NCBI RefSeq assembly: GCF_017591435.1
Contig: NC_059303.1
Coordinates: 6,261,360 to 6,325,359 of the forward strand
DNA length: 64,000 nt
DNA from: Portunus trituberculatus
Lineage: Eukaryota > Arthropoda > Malacostraca > Decapoda > Portunidae
Reading direction: 5' to 3'
Positions 38,081 through 50,739 of this stretch are shown here, one piece after another; the stretch's first letter is position 1, and each line of letters starts with the position of its first letter. Under the pieces are notes generated by a model that worked only from the letters and a program-made list of their open reading frames with translations, was not told where the DNA came from and made no database searches. The position numbers and the translations under genes were made by a program.

Positions 38081-38780
38081 CGAGTATTTGAGTACCGGGA
38101 AATTATGTTTCATCATGTACGCTACTGAATGAATGAAAAGGAATAAAAGATGCTAAAATTTGAAGTGTAATTTGAAACAGTGGACAAATGTAGGTTTACA
38201 TTATTATTTTTTTTTTTATCACGTACGCAATGTAAAAGATGTTAAAATTCGAGGTAGATTCTAAAACAGTGAGGAAGAGAAACTTTTATTTTATTTCCGT
38301 TTTCTGTCACGTAGGGAGTGTATTTATTTCCGTTTTCTGTCATGTAGGGATGGAATCTGTTTAGACTTCAGGGGGTCATTTTGAAAAAAGTGAACAATAC
38401 AGGTTTTTATATATTATTTCATTCTAGAGAGAGAGAGAGTGTGAAGCGAATAAATAAGTGACGGAAAGTGTTAAGTTTCAGAGCATGATTCTAAAACAGT
38501 GGCCAAGAACAGCTTTCATTTGTTTGTATGACGTGAAAAGCAAAATAATAAGGGATGAAACAAGTTGAAATTTGACGTATGATTTAAATGAGTATAGACA
38601 AGAGAACCTTTCATTTCCTTTTTTTTTAATCATGTCGGGAATTTAAAGCGAATGTAGCGGAAAACAAAGAAAAACATTAAAATTCAATACTTAACTGACC
38701 CAGACGATGAGAGAAGCAAGTATATTTCCATCAGGGAGGATATGTTGAACGAATAGAGGAATAAGAAAAAGAGGTGTTAA
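38081..38780. repeat. degenerate tandem array, about 90-120 bp units (5-6 copies)
   Basis: Landmark (G/T)(A)AAACAGTG near 38174, 38262, 38383 (degenerate) and 38492, with a weaker match near 38584. It is flanked by GATGTTAAAATTCGA-like DNA on the left and AAGAG.A.CTTT.ATTT.TTT and TCA(C/T)GTA.GG on the right. A nested 35-bp duplication, GTATTTATTTCCGTTTTCTG type, sits at about 38285-38350. Confidence 0.7.
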
Positions 38781-39409
38781 CATCCATAGTCGAAAGAAAC
38801 ACTGAAATAAGAGGATTTTCAGTAACAGCGAAAAAAAAAGTGATAAAAGCGTTGTACTATAAAAAACGAGATACTTAAGAGAAGATGAATATGACGAGCA
38901 TTAAAGGAAGTGTGAGAAGTGGAGGAAAGAAAGAGAAGAATAAAAAAAGGTGAAAAAGAAAGGACATGAGAAAGAAAAAAAAGAACATCAGGAGATTTTT
39001 AAAGACAGGAGAAGAGTTGAACAAGAAAACTAAGAAAAAACACACGACGAAGAGGAAATGGAGGAGGACGAAGGAGGTGAAAGAGGGAAAAGAAGACATC
39101 TGGAACCGAAAGCCACTAAACAAAAAACCGGCTTAACATTGGAAACATTCTTGTGTCAATGTGGAAACGGTCGTCCCTGTGTCCTCTGGTGGCGGTATTG
39201 AGAAACTTGCAGCCAACTCAGAGAAGTGTTGACAGGGCTGTTTGTGGCGAAGGGTGACGACAAGGAGCGAGTCTACTTGTCTTTTTATCTGTTTCTCCTT
39301 ATTTTCTGCTTCTCTGTCTAACTGTTTCTTTTTTTTCCTGTTTTTCTGCTTGCTTCTCTGTTTTTCTGTCTGTCTGTCTCTGCTTCTGTATGTCTGTTCA
39401 CTTCCCCCA

Positions 39410-39413
<4 letters not shown>
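38781..39413. other. purine-rich then T-rich sequence
   Basis: 38860-39115 is A/G-rich and 39280-39413 is T/C-rich. Open frames in both are composition artefacts. Confidence 0.5.

Positions 39414-39485
<72 letters not shown>
39414..39485. repeat. (CT)35 microsatellite
   Basis: Pure CT repeat of about 71 bp. Confidence 0.97.
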
Positions 39486-39488
<3 letters not shown>

Positions 39489-39844
39489 ATGACAACAAAG
39501 AGAAGAAAAGAAACCTCTCAAACTTCTTACATACTCCTTTCCTTCCTCCTTCATCCTTCCTCCTCCTTCATCCACCACCACCACCATCACCACCACCACC
39601 ACAACCCCTCTCTCTGCCTCTTAACAGCGTCGGGACATTCTGGCTGAGAAAACCAAACGTGCCCTTTATAGCCTCCTTCAGGACGTAATAAACGACAAGA
39701 AGTGTTGGCAGGTTTACAGCCCATCCTATACTTCTTGTGGGCAGGAGGGGCGGGATGAGACCAGCCCGCCATCCAGCCACGGGTGAAATGCTGACACGGG
39801 GATACACACACATACCTGCAGGAAGAATAAGGGCGTGAGGCTAT

Positions 39845-39845
<1 letters not shown>
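39486..39845. other. mixed sequence with CAC run
   Basis: CCACCACCACCATCACCACC at about 39571-39602. The rest is balanced, with no gene. Confidence 0.5.

Positions 39846-39914
<69 letters not shown>
39846..39914. repeat. (GT)34 microsatellite
   Basis: Pure GT repeat of about 68 bp, 50 bp before the giant GA array. Confidence 0.97.
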
Positions 39915-39915
<1 letters not shown>

Positions 39916-39959
39916 GTGTACGCGTGCCACTTTTATTGATGCGGATTTTGTGAAGGACT

Positions 39960-40197
<238 letters not shown>

Positions 40198-40307
40198 CAC
40201 ACAGTCGAAAGTTGAAACATAAACCATGACCTTAACCCTTTCTCTTTTTCTAACAATAAACAATCAGATCCTTCCATCAAAACCACAAATATATGAGCAA
40301 TAAAACA

Positions 40308-40308
<1 letters not shown>

Positions 40309-40363
<55 letters not shown>
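40309..40363. repeat. (AC)27 microsatellite
   Basis: Pure AC repeat of about 55 bp. Confidence 0.97.
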
Positions 40364-40997
<634 letters not shown>

Positions 40998-41106
40998 CAC
41001 TATAAGGCAATGATCTTATCTACAAAAAAGAGAAAAAAAAGATGCATGATATCGAGCTGCTTCTTACTGTACTCTTAACCTTTTTTTTTTTTCTACACCT
41101 GTCTAG

Positions 41107-41119
41107 CAAGGCGCCGCAG
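41107..41119 (+). other. 13-nt microexon-like element between strong splice signals
   Basis: A branch-point-like CTCTTAAC (41072-41079), a long T-tract (from 41081) and CTACACCTGTCTAG form a near-ideal acceptor ending at 41106. Thirteen bases later, GCCGCAGGTAAGG gives a consensus donor (cleavage after 41119). No neighbouring exon can be assigned, so this may be coincidence. Confidence 0.2.
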
Positions 41120-41157
41120 GTAAGGTGACCCAGGGAGGTAGATGCAAGCACCTTCCC

Positions 41158-41159
<2 letters not shown>

Positions 41160-41199
<40 letters not shown>

Positions 41200-41203
41200 T
41201 TAT

Positions 41204-41255
<52 letters not shown>
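41160..41255. repeat. interrupted (CA)n microsatellite
   Basis: CA at 41160-41198, a TTTATACATAT break, then CA again to 41255. Confidence 0.97.
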
Positions 41256-41257
<2 letters not shown>

Positions 41258-42068
41258 GCCTCCCTAACACCCGCCAGGTACGTGACAGGGGGGCTTTACA
41301 CTGAACAATGTGGCCACGTTGGGTTACTGCAGCAGCGATGACAGGTAGGAAGGAAACGAGGAAATGAGGTTAACAGAGTATGGGAAAAGAATGGCAGGAT
41401 CGAAAATTCATAATACAAACAAATAAATAAATAATATCTGCAATCCACTCGCGAACAAAACATGAAGAAAATACAAATGGGATGGAGAATGAATAATAAG
41501 GACTGAAATCATTAAGTGTAGGACGATATGGAAAGGAAGGTGAGAAAAATGACTAAAAGCATCCAGGTAAGACATATTAAGATATTAAAACCTGCACATA
41601 AATAGAGAAACTTGGTAGTCTCCATTGAATTAACACAGGTAAGTTAATGTAAATAAAGAACATAAAGAAAAGTAAGAGGAAAGACAGGGCTGAGTGGATA
41701 TCGAAATCTAGAGCAGCGGCAATAAATACGAAAAATAAAAATGAAAAGCAATCAAAGGAAGAGATAATAGAATAAGAAAACAAAGAGACGCAAATAGAAA
41801 AAGTAAAGATAAACAAACATGGACACAAAAAATATAGCAACTAATGAGAAAATACAAAAAGATGCAGAATAAAAAAAATAACCTACCAAAAGTAAATAAA
41901 CGTAAATAAAGAAAACGAAATGCCACAGGAGCACGAAGAAAAGATAACTTATAATACATACAAATAATGCAGTATAACACAGCACGTAATCTGTAAGCTG
42001 CTTACATCAAGGGACAGAGAAGAGAGCAGAGCAAGAAAGCAAGCAGACGGGGAAGCAAGAGAGAAAGA

Positions 42069-42072
<4 letters not shown>
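41256..42072. other. A-rich sequence, no gene recognised
   Basis: Plus strand A-rich (41350-41990). Minus frames near 41.6-42.0 kb are Phe/Leu/Tyr composition artefacts. CAGGTAAG donor-like words occur at 41563 and 41636 without exon support. Confidence 0.5.

Positions 42073-42152
<80 letters not shown>
42073..42152. repeat. (GA)39 microsatellite
   Basis: Pure GA repeat of about 79 bp. Confidence 0.97.
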
Positions 42153-42154
<2 letters not shown>

Positions 42155-42284
42155 TCCCCATACTAATAATTCAGTACGTGACAAAGCTCATCAAGACAAC
42201 ACACACAGACGCAGCCAATCCTCTTAACCCGGAGAGAATCTGGGAAAAATCATGACAACAAGCAAACGCACTACCACAGATCAA

Positions 42285-42309
42285 AGAGAGAGAGAGAGAG
42301 AGAGAGAGC
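42285..42309. repeat. (GA)12 microsatellite
   Basis: Short pure GA repeat. Confidence 0.93.
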
Positions 42310-43265
42310 GGCAAGGGTACGCGGAAGAGCTTGTCAGAGAACACAATAATCCCGTGAAAGACAACGGGAGGAGGAAAATGTAATCACAATGAACAACAAG
42401 AACGGTGGAGATTATCGTCCAAGAGTAGAGTACAGCTTCATATTTAACCTTTATGGGTGGCGGAGGGGAGACTCGAGGCCAGGAGGAGTGCAAGGTGTCA
42501 GGTATCGCAGGACGGTGCAGCGGGAGAACCAAGGGGAAGAAAACGAGGATATGCAGCGTCATATGCACCGTACTGCTATACCTCCTGAAGGGCAGATTGC
42601 ATGGCGCTCGGAACGGAAAGAACTGGTGATGCATGGCTGTGTAGAAATTGACAATATTCCGGTGGAGGGCTTAAAGTACTGGTAAAGTACATTGCGGAAG
42701 ACAGTGTTTGTATGCACCAATGAAAAAAAAAAAAAAAGGGTTATATACTGAAATATACAATTCACTAACAAAAAAATGAAAGAAAGGTTAAAATCTGATG
42801 CAAAAACACGATAAAGATTAACAAAACAGGTGAAAATATTTAAACGACAATATCAAATGCACTAGCCACTCAAGATTGAAGATACAACTTAAGGAGACAA
42901 AAATCCATCCAATAAACGAAAAGAAAGCATAGTAAGTGAGAAGAAAACAACGAATATAACGAAAACTACACCATATGTTAACGTACCATTAAAGGAAGAG
43001 CCAGTCCAAGTTTATGGTTCTTAAAGGAATGGATAACGAAGCATGAAAGGAAAAAATTGTACCGTGAAATAACTCGAGCCGCAGCGTAGGCCTAAATCTG
43101 CGTACTGGTGATTAAGTGTCGCCGCGTGGTGCCGGGAGGACTTATGGCAGCGTGGGGCAAGTAAAGCTCCAGGGATTCCAGCGTGAAGCAAAAATATCGC
43201 AGTTGGTCAACACCCGACCCCAACCAAGCCCTGAGGAACCCAACACCGCCTGCTGCCTTTGTCCC
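42310..43265. other. mixed sequence, no gene recognised
   Basis: A plus frame of 98 codons (42389-42685) has balanced, charged composition (GDYRPRVEYSFIFNLYGW near its start). I recognise no family. 42720-43060 is A-rich. Confidence 0.4.

Positions 43266-43318
<53 letters not shown>
43266..43318. repeat. (TC)26 microsatellite
   Basis: Pure TC repeat of about 52 bp. Confidence 0.97.
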
Positions 43319-43320
<2 letters not shown>

Positions 43321-43475
43321 TGCGACTTTTCTTTATATATTTTCCTCTTATTCCTTCTTTAAATATCAAAATGGAGATTACAACTAATATTTTATACGGC
43401 CGAGCTTGTACAGGCCAATGTTTGAGCTTTCATTAATATTTATACACTGTCAAGCTTAGGTGATCTAGACTTTCG

Positions 43476-43478
<3 letters not shown>

Positions 43479-43538
<60 letters not shown>
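43479..43538. repeat. (TC)30 microsatellite
   Basis: Pure TC repeat of about 59 bp. Confidence 0.97.
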
Positions 43539-43541
<3 letters not shown>

Positions 43542-44235
43542 CCGTCTAGTAACCTTCTTTTCTTTTTTTTTTTCTTTTTTCAATCTTCTAGTTTACTTTC
43601 TCACCACCGCATTTTTTTCAGTGTCCCATAAAACGCCTCTTCTCTCCACCATCTCTTCACTCTACACCTCAATCACCATTCCGTCTTTTACTACAGATAA
43701 TAGCATGCACATATCCTTATTTTACTTATTTTTTGGCTATCCCCCTCCTCACGTACACTAATACATAAAAAAAAAACATTCATATCCTTACATTAAGCTT
43801 TTATATATGTGTTTGCAATATGATTACTGGTTACTGTACTTACATAAGGAAATGCAGCTTAGTAAAGAGTTAAATAAAACAAACATACCTTCAATAACAA
43901 TAAAAAAAAACAATACAATATGTTTACCTTTTTATACCGTACTTTATCAATTAGAATATTGGACTGCAGTTAATTACCTAGCGCAACATACTATGAAATA
44001 ATGAAACTAAACGCACTACCAAGAACTTAAGGACCTAACGCTACTTGAAATTCCCACGTAAAAATAATCTTACATCGTCAGGTGGTTACGTCATAAAGGC
44101 AACGTGGCGAGGACTTCATAAGAGGCATCATTAGTGCAGTTAAGTCCCATATCCCCTTCTTGCCCCCACCCGTGCCAGGCTACTCGATACCCTGGCATAA
44201 AAAAGGGAGATGATCACACAACACGGTAGTAAGGT
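43539..44235. other. mixed AT-rich sequence, no gene
   Basis: T-rich at 43555-43620, AT-rich to 44050, then balanced. No gene is supported. Confidence 0.5.
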
Positions 44236-44267
44236 GGGGTGAGGGGGGTGAGGGGCGGCAGAGGGGG
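44236..44267 (+). other. G-quadruplex motif
   Basis: GGGG, GGGGGG, GGGG and GGGGG runs with loops TGA, TGA and CGGCAGA, a canonical G4 pattern (loops 3, 3, 7). It starts a G-rich stretch running to about 44460. Confidence 0.85.
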
Positions 44268-45047
44268 TTTGGCTGGAGGGATAAAGGGTGAGGGAGGGTG
44301 ATGGAGAGAAAGGAGGGTTGGAGAAAGGGGTGTTGAAGGGACCGCCAAGTGATGGTATAGAGTGTTATAGGATGTTTGGGTAAGGGAGTGAGTGAGGGAG
44401 TGAGGGAGAGAGGGAGTGAGGGAGAGAGGATGTGAGGGAGTGAGGGTGTGGACAGGAAAGGTGGGAGTTAATTTGGGAGAGCAAGAGGTGGTGGTGATGT
44501 CAGATAACTCAGCCTTATGTGGAGAGAAAACGAATATTTACGCTGAGTTGGAGAAGGAGGATGATGAGTATAAGAAGGAGGTACTAGTGGTGGTGGTAGT
44601 GGAGGAGGAGGTGAAGAAAAACAAGAACAAGGGAAAAAAAAACGAAGATGGAGGAAAAGCAGCATAAAAAAGAGAAGAAAAAGAAGAAGAGAAAAAAATA
44701 ACAGAGCACACATAAAATCTAAACGACTCCAATTAAAAAGCTTACGACTGACATAAGAAGAATTTGCGAGTTATTCATTCCCACCAATCTTCCTGCGAGA
44801 ACCACTTCCCTTTGTTGGCAAGACTGATTCTAATGCCACGTCTCCTCCTTCTCCCGCTGTGAGCCTTAAATATGAATGAGAGTCTCCTTTGCTTTTAAAC
44901 ATGATCTGTGAGAGTCTTGATGGCACAGAGAATATGCTGGGGCCGCCATTAGAGGTAGTGGTGGTGATGGTGGTGGGAGTAGGGATGGTGGTGGCAGGAT
45001 ACTTTCACGTCGTCTTTGAACATGTGGTTCCTACTTAATCTAATTAA

Positions 45048-45051
<4 letters not shown>
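44268..45051. other. G-rich then purine-rich low-complexity sequence
   Basis: 44280-44470 is built of GAGGGAGTGA and GGGTGAGG words. 44555-44700 is purine-rich. The 83-codon plus frame at 44416-44667 is Glu/Lys/Val low complexity from this. No gene is supported. Confidence 0.55.

Positions 45052-45093
<42 letters not shown>
45052..45093. repeat. (GA)20 microsatellite
   Basis: Pure GA repeat of about 41 bp. Confidence 0.96.
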
Positions 45094-45095
<2 letters not shown>

Positions 45096-45260
45096 ATTAA
45101 TCAAACTACAAATTTCCTTATTGATTTCCATCTTTCCTCCTCCATCAGCAACTTGTCCATTCCTTCTAAAACTTGCACCACATAAATTCATGAGGAGAAA
45201 CAAGCTGAACTGAACCATTTTTCTTCCCACAGACCTTTGCAAGCCACAGGAACTACGGCC

Positions 45261-45263
<3 letters not shown>

Positions 45264-45343
<80 letters not shown>

Positions 45344-45354
45344 ACACACACACA
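45264..45354. repeat. (AC)45 microsatellite
   Basis: AC repeat of about 90 bp with one T interruption near 45339. Confidence 0.98.
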
Positions 45355-45835
45355 TTCTCTCTCTTTAAAAATGAATGAATAAATAAACAAATAGTGGACA
45401 TTTTACACAAGAATAATAGTTGTGATGTTTAATTACTTATAGTGGTGATTGTGGTGACGGAATGACGTAAGTAAGGATGGTGATGACAGATGACTGATAG
45501 TGAGGGTGATGTAATGGTGGCGGACGTGCAGTAAAGATGAGCAGAGGAGGAGGAGGAGGAGGAGGAGGGGAAGGTAGTGATGCAGTAGCGATTCCTCATA
45601 AGAGTGACGGTATAGCGGGGAGATATATGAGAGGGATGTGGCGGTGAGGGCGGCGAGGCATTGCGTGCGAAGATACCGTGGGGAAGAGGAGGAGGAGGAG
45701 GAGGAGGAGAAGGGTAGTTAGAGAGAGAGGAAGGGTGAAGGGAGGTGTGCGTGAGGCGGTGTCACCCTGGCCCAGCTTGAGGGCTTCACAGACCCGTGTT
45801 GCCTTACTGAGGAGGGTTACCAACTGACACGCCCC
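45355..45835. other. mixed sequence with two GGA runs
   Basis: GGA runs at 45546-45568 and 45688-45709, about 140 bp apart. 45420-45530 is GTGATGG-rich. No gene. Confidence 0.5.
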
Positions 45836-46500
45836 GCCTTCCTCTCTTGTCCCCCTCTTTCCTCCCTCCCCTTCCCTCCTTTCTTTCGCTCTCTCCTTCC
45901 TCTCCCTCTCTACCCTTCCACCTGCTCATCTCCCCTTCTAATGCCTCCCTCTTCTCTTTTCCTCGTGTCCCTATTCTTTTCTCATTTCTTTCTTTCTCTT
46001 TCATTTCCCTCTATAGCCTTCCAGCTAATCATCTTCCCTCTTCTGTCTCACTCTCTTCTCTCTTCTTCTCTCCTTCATTTCTCTCCTTCCTTTCCATTTC
46101 TGCCATTCTCATTTCCGTTTCTCTTGTCTTCTGGTCTTTGTTTCACTTTCTGTCCTTCTTCCTCATCCTCCTCCTCTTCTCCCCAGTCATCATTTCATTC
46201 CATCCCTCTTTCTTCTCCATGTTTTCATGTTCCCTAATTCCCCTTCTCCCCTCATTTTTTCCTTCCTTTCCCCTCCTCTTCATATCCTTCACCTGCTCAT
46301 CCTCCTCTCCCATATACATTTCCCGCTCCTCCACTACAAATCCACCGAATCATCTCATTCTTGTCTCCTCTTTCCCTCCCCTCTCTCACCTTCCACCTGC
46401 CTATCCCTCTCCCCTCTCTAATCCTCCCTTGCTATGTCCCTCCACCCATCCAGCTCCTCGCTCTCCTCGGCTTCCTCTCACCCCATAAGTAACACACCCC
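45836..46500. repeat. imperfect polypyrimidine tract
   Basis: About 660 bp almost free of purines on plus, with TTCCCTCC, CTTTCTTTC and CTCCTCTTC words. The 213-codon open frame (45847-46488) is Ser/Phe/Pro/Leu low complexity. Confidence 0.85.
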
Positions 46501-47519
46501 GCCTGTCCTTCACTTCTCAGACCTTCCGCAGCTGACAATTATTAATAAGCATTTTCTCCTTCCTCGCCGCGTTCCTTGCCGGAGTCTTCCCTCGCACGCC
46601 CCTCTCAACCTGTATTTCATGTTAATTCCGCACATTACCCATCGTAAATAACCAAGCCACACCCCAGAGCCTCGTATAAAACACACCCTTTAGGAGAGGC
46701 ACCGCAATAACATAAAACACGTGCAGTAAGATAGCCTGATTAATAAATAAAAGGGAAATTATGCTTGCCGAGGAACGTGGGGCGCTAAGAAGACGCTGGG
46801 AGGAAAAAACGAACCCCCGCAGAGGATAATGGAATACTTCAAGACGACATGGCGGATAGGGGGAAGAATCGAGGGCCGTCATCTTATATATTCAGAGGGA
46901 CGGTGCTGGGAAGATGCTTGGTTGTGGTATGTACAGTTATTGCTTCGTCTTAAGTCGTTGGTCCAGTGAGTGTCGTGTTCGTAAATGGAGTAGATATTCA
47001 TATGAAGCCTATAAATTATTGATATGCTTAGTTTTCACACTTATACTTATTTTAAGAGGTCAAATTCACAAATACAGTTATTTTCGTGTTTGAATATGGA
47101 ATAGAAGCAATAATATAGGCAACTAACTATTTCACACTGACTTACCCATAGATTAAGGAAAAAGTAAGACTCATAGATAAGAAATGCCGAAAATTATACC
47201 GTAAGCCAAACTAACTACACTAACACATATCAAAGCGAAAACAAGAACAGAGATAAATCATCTACTTTAAAATGAAGCAAAGATCAAGAAAATAACAAGG
47301 CAATACATGGGAAAAATTATCAAAACGCTTCCTTCTTGACCGAAACATTCCGTACACATTGTCATCACTCATTCACACAACTGTACCTTTAGCAAGAGGG
47401 ACAACACTAGGGACAGCAAAAATACATAACCACAACAGGGAGCAGGGAACAAGAGGTCAAGCACTTCCTGACGCGGCGGGGCGGTCCTGGGGTGGGATGA
47501 GTCAGGGGGTGGTGAGTGA
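46501..47519. other. mixed sequence, no gene recognised
   Basis: Non-repetitive and AT-rich from 46930 to 47340. GTGTTTGAATATGGAATAGA (about 47085) loosely resembles GTGTTCGTAAATGGAGTAGA (about 46972), a possible old duplication about 110 bp apart. Confidence 0.35.
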
Positions 47520-47551
47520 GGGGGAAGGTAAGGGGAGCAGGAGGGGGAGGG
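47520..47551 (+). other. G-quadruplex motif
   Basis: Runs GGGGG, GGGG, GGGGG and GGG with loops of 7, 7 and 1 bases. Further G-runs (GGGG, GGG, GGGGG) lie just upstream from 47489. Confidence 0.8.
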
Positions 47552-48459
47552 TACAAGTAGGTAGCTCCCCGCAACGTTCCGGAATGAGTTCTCGGGCTCG
47601 TCCGCAGCGACCCTCATTGTGTCTAACCACGGCTGTCATCCCGCCCTCCCTCGCCATTTGTCTCTCCCTCAACCTGCCTCAGCCCTTTCTCCTCCTCCTC
47701 CTCCTCCTCTGACTACTCTTCCTTCTCTTCCTCCTCCATGTCCCTTCTTCCTCCTCAGACGTCTGCCTCTGCTCTTTTTAGTTCTCCCTTCCGCAGTTCG
47801 CTTGTCTAAAAATTCTTCCTACTTTTTCCTTTCCTTCCCAGCGTTCAATCCCTTCCTCCCGTCCAGTCACTGTCTACCTTCCTTGACTCCTCTCGCCCCC
47901 CACCTCTTTCTCTCTCTCTTTCTCTCTCTCTCATCCCTCCGTCCCTCCATTCCTCCCATAACTGCATTGACCGTTCTTCCTCTTCTTCTCTTCCTCTTCC
48001 TCTTCCTTCCCTCTCTTCTGTCTTGCTGCACCCATGATTTCCTTCTCTCTCTTTCCCACATACTTCCTTTCTCTTCTCTTCTTCCTCTTCCTGCTCTTCT
48101 ACAACGCTTCATTCATCTTTTCTTCCTCTTTTCCTCACACCCGTCTTTTCTCTTCCTCTTCCTCTTTCTATTCTTTCGCTTCGCTTCATTTATCTTTTCT
48201 TCTTCTTTCTCTCTCCCTCACACCCATTCTCCGCCCACCAAGGCCATTCATTCTCCTTCCCGCCCACTGTCAGCTCCTCCACCCCGCCCACTATTTTCCC
48301 CTCCACCCCGCCCACCATCACCACCCTCCCTCACGCCCACTTTTTCACCTTCCTCCCGCCCACGGCTCCCAATCTTCCCGCCCGCCATTCCTCCTTCCTC
48401 TCCACGATTGTTTCTCATTCCTCCTTCCTAGTTCCTTCTTTTTCATGGACAATTTATCT

Positions 48460-48460
<1 letters not shown>
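47552..48460. repeat. imperfect polypyrimidine tract
   Basis: From about 47640 to 48460 the plus strand is C/T-dominated. The 270- and 180-codon plus frames are composition artefacts. 48225-48370 repeats a CCCGCCCAC-type word at 15-40 bp spacing. Confidence 0.75.

Positions 48461-48556
<96 letters not shown>
48461..48556. repeat. (CT)48 microsatellite
   Basis: Pure CT repeat of about 96 bp. Confidence 0.98.
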
Positions 48557-48558
<2 letters not shown>

Positions 48559-48663
48559 AACAACAGTATCAAATAAAAAAAACGCGGTATTTGTTTTTGT
48601 CATGAGCTGAGATTACAAGTGTCTTTTTTTAAAGCAACATGAATATGAAACGAGTGAGTTGTT

Positions 48664-48665
<2 letters not shown>

Positions 48666-48724
<59 letters not shown>
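48666..48724. repeat. (GA)29 microsatellite
   Basis: Pure GA repeat of about 58 bp, 110 bp after the CT array and complementary to it, so the pair could form a hairpin. Confidence 0.97.
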
Positions 48725-48727
<3 letters not shown>

Positions 48728-49077
48728 GGGAGGGATTCGCTGCAGCTGTACTTTGCTCATTTTCTTTCCTTCTTTCTTGTTTTCCCTTCTTATTTGCAGG
48801 TGTTTATTACCACAACCGTATATGAGGTGTATTATTGCTTGCTCACGTCTCTACCTTCCTCATGCATCTCCCCTCCCTTCCTCCTTTTTATTTACTTTTT
48901 CCTCCTTTCCTTCCTCCTCCCTCTCCGTCTCCTTTCCTTCTCTTCCCCTCTGCTTCCTTCCCTCACTCGCCACCTGCAGTCGCTCTAAAACTTGTCCTGG
49001 TTTGTTTACTCTGAAATCGACTTCACAAAACCGGAATAGAACTTCAAGCAGACTTTCTAGCGACTGTGATACGAGAC

Positions 49078-49079
<2 letters not shown>
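48725..49079. other. pyrimidine-rich sequence
   Basis: A good acceptor-like TTCTTATTTGCAG ends at 48800 but is followed by no convincing exon. No gene is supported. Confidence 0.45.
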
Positions 49080-49135
<56 letters not shown>

Positions 49136-49141
49136 ACACAC
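49080..49141. repeat. (AC)30 microsatellite
   Basis: AC repeat of about 60 bp with one T interruption near 49131. Confidence 0.97.
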
Positions 49142-49840
49142 GAGAGGGATGTCACTGTACTGCCGCCAATAGGAGTGACGCAATAACAGAGGCCCAGCAC
49201 TTTAAGCTACGTGAGTAATGGCCTCCCGCTAAAGGTAAATTCACAAACAGAGTGGAAGTGTTTGTATGCATGATGGCCCGTGTAAATATACAGTGTTCCG
49301 TCCCCGCCTGAGTCCGTCCCCTCTTTCCCTCTCTTCTCCGGCGTCCTCTTCCTCTTCCCCTTCCTCTTCCTTCTCTTCCTTCTCTTCCCTCGCCGCCACC
49401 GCCTCTCATGTCCTGTTTTGCGAATTATTTGTTTACCTAATTGCACAGAAAATTTAGCTCATGATTGATGAAGTTATATGGTATATTAATTAATTGCAAT
49501 GAAGGTAGTATGTTATTATTCTTTCTGTCATTCATATGCGCAGACACGTCCACACACGCACACGCACGCACACACGCACGCACGCACACACGCGGTATTA
49601 TTTACTCGCTATTTTTTTTTTTTTTTTGCACAAACTCAATCCTCTTTCTCTTCTATCTCTTCAACAAAGCCTCTCCCTCGGTGGCCTGCGCAAAATGAAT
49701 TAACTATAAAGTATTTTCATGAGGCAATATACAAAAAAAAAAAAATACTTTCGCATTTCAGAACAAAGTGAAAAGATTCATAAAAAATAATAAAAAAAAT
49801 GATAAGTACAATAACACAGATTTACAACAAATAAATGATC
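49142..49840. other. mixed sequence with a CACACG-type run
   Basis: 49310-49400 is a CTTCCTCTTC-rich tract. 49550-49593 is an imperfect CACACGCACG repeat. 49610-49630 is a T-run. No gene is supported. Confidence 0.5.
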
Positions 49841-50083
49841 TTTCCGCAGATGTTAGGTGAGTTTAGAAGCTTAAATAAATAAAACTAACAAAAAGTGAAG
49901 TACATATTTCTTTTTTAACTCCGACGAACTAGAAACATACCATACAAGAACAAAAATTTCTAACGCACAAAAAAAACTACTTTCTACAGATGTTAGGTGA
50001 GTTTGGGAGTTGAAATACATAAAACTAACAAAAAAGTGAAGTATACATTTCTTTTTTAACTCTGACGAACTAGAAACATATCA
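49841..50083. repeat. tandem duplication, 140-bp spacing (2 copies)
   Basis: CAGATGTTAGGTGAGTTT occurs at 49847 and 49987. About 100 bp stay strongly similar, including AAAACTAACAAAAAGTGAAG and CGAACTAGAAACATA(C/T)C. The 38-bp joint between them is diverged. Confidence 0.9.
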
Positions 50084-50371
50084 AATTAAGTATCTGAGCA
50101 TTGAGTGAGAGTAATAAAAGCCTGTATTATTAACTACGGTACTATATTTGAAATGAAGCATACCGCCGCTCACTTATTACAGGTGAAGTATTTGCAGGTG
50201 CCGTGATGAAATTCCCCAATCAACTTAATGCGTCAAACCTTACGAGCCTGCATATCAATTAATGTCATCAAAGGGTCTTTTTTTTTTTTGGGGGCGGGGG
50301 CGAGGTTTTTTTTGTTATCATTATACGAGTTATTTTACCTTCCAGTCACGCGTCACCGGATTCATAAAATT

Positions 50372-50373
<2 letters not shown>
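50084..50373. other. no feature recognised
   Basis: Mixed sequence with a T-run/GGGGGCGGGGG block near 50279-50300. Confidence 0.45.

Positions 50374-50422
<49 letters not shown>
50374..50422. repeat. (AC)24 microsatellite
   Basis: Pure AC repeat of about 48 bp. Confidence 0.97.
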
Positions 50423-50424
<2 letters not shown>

Positions 50425-50545
50425 AGAATTCGTGCACATTCTTATCAGACGAAGACTATGAAGACGATTATCCTTCTTACGAAAAGCAGACTACGTGACA
50501 TTTATCATCAACAAGATTATAACATTCCTCTGAATCAAGCAATCT

Positions 50546-50548
<3 letters not shown>

Positions 50549-50609
<61 letters not shown>
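50549..50609. repeat. (AC)30 microsatellite
   Basis: Pure AC repeat of about 60 bp. Confidence 0.97.
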
Positions 50610-50611
<2 letters not shown>

Positions 50612-50739
50612 GCCAGCAGTTCAGTAGTACCTTTCCTAATCCCCTTGTTTGTCACAGTTTAGCAACGCAATCAAAATATATATACCCTACATTAATTCCG
50701 CACACCAGTGATACGAATACTAAAGAGGTCAGGGGTGGC

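Noticed and set aside
48760..48840. Acceptor TTCTTATTTGCAG at 48800 with a short open segment after it
   Set aside because: The pyrimidine tract belongs to a wider C/T-rich region, no good donor follows, and the reading is low-complexity.
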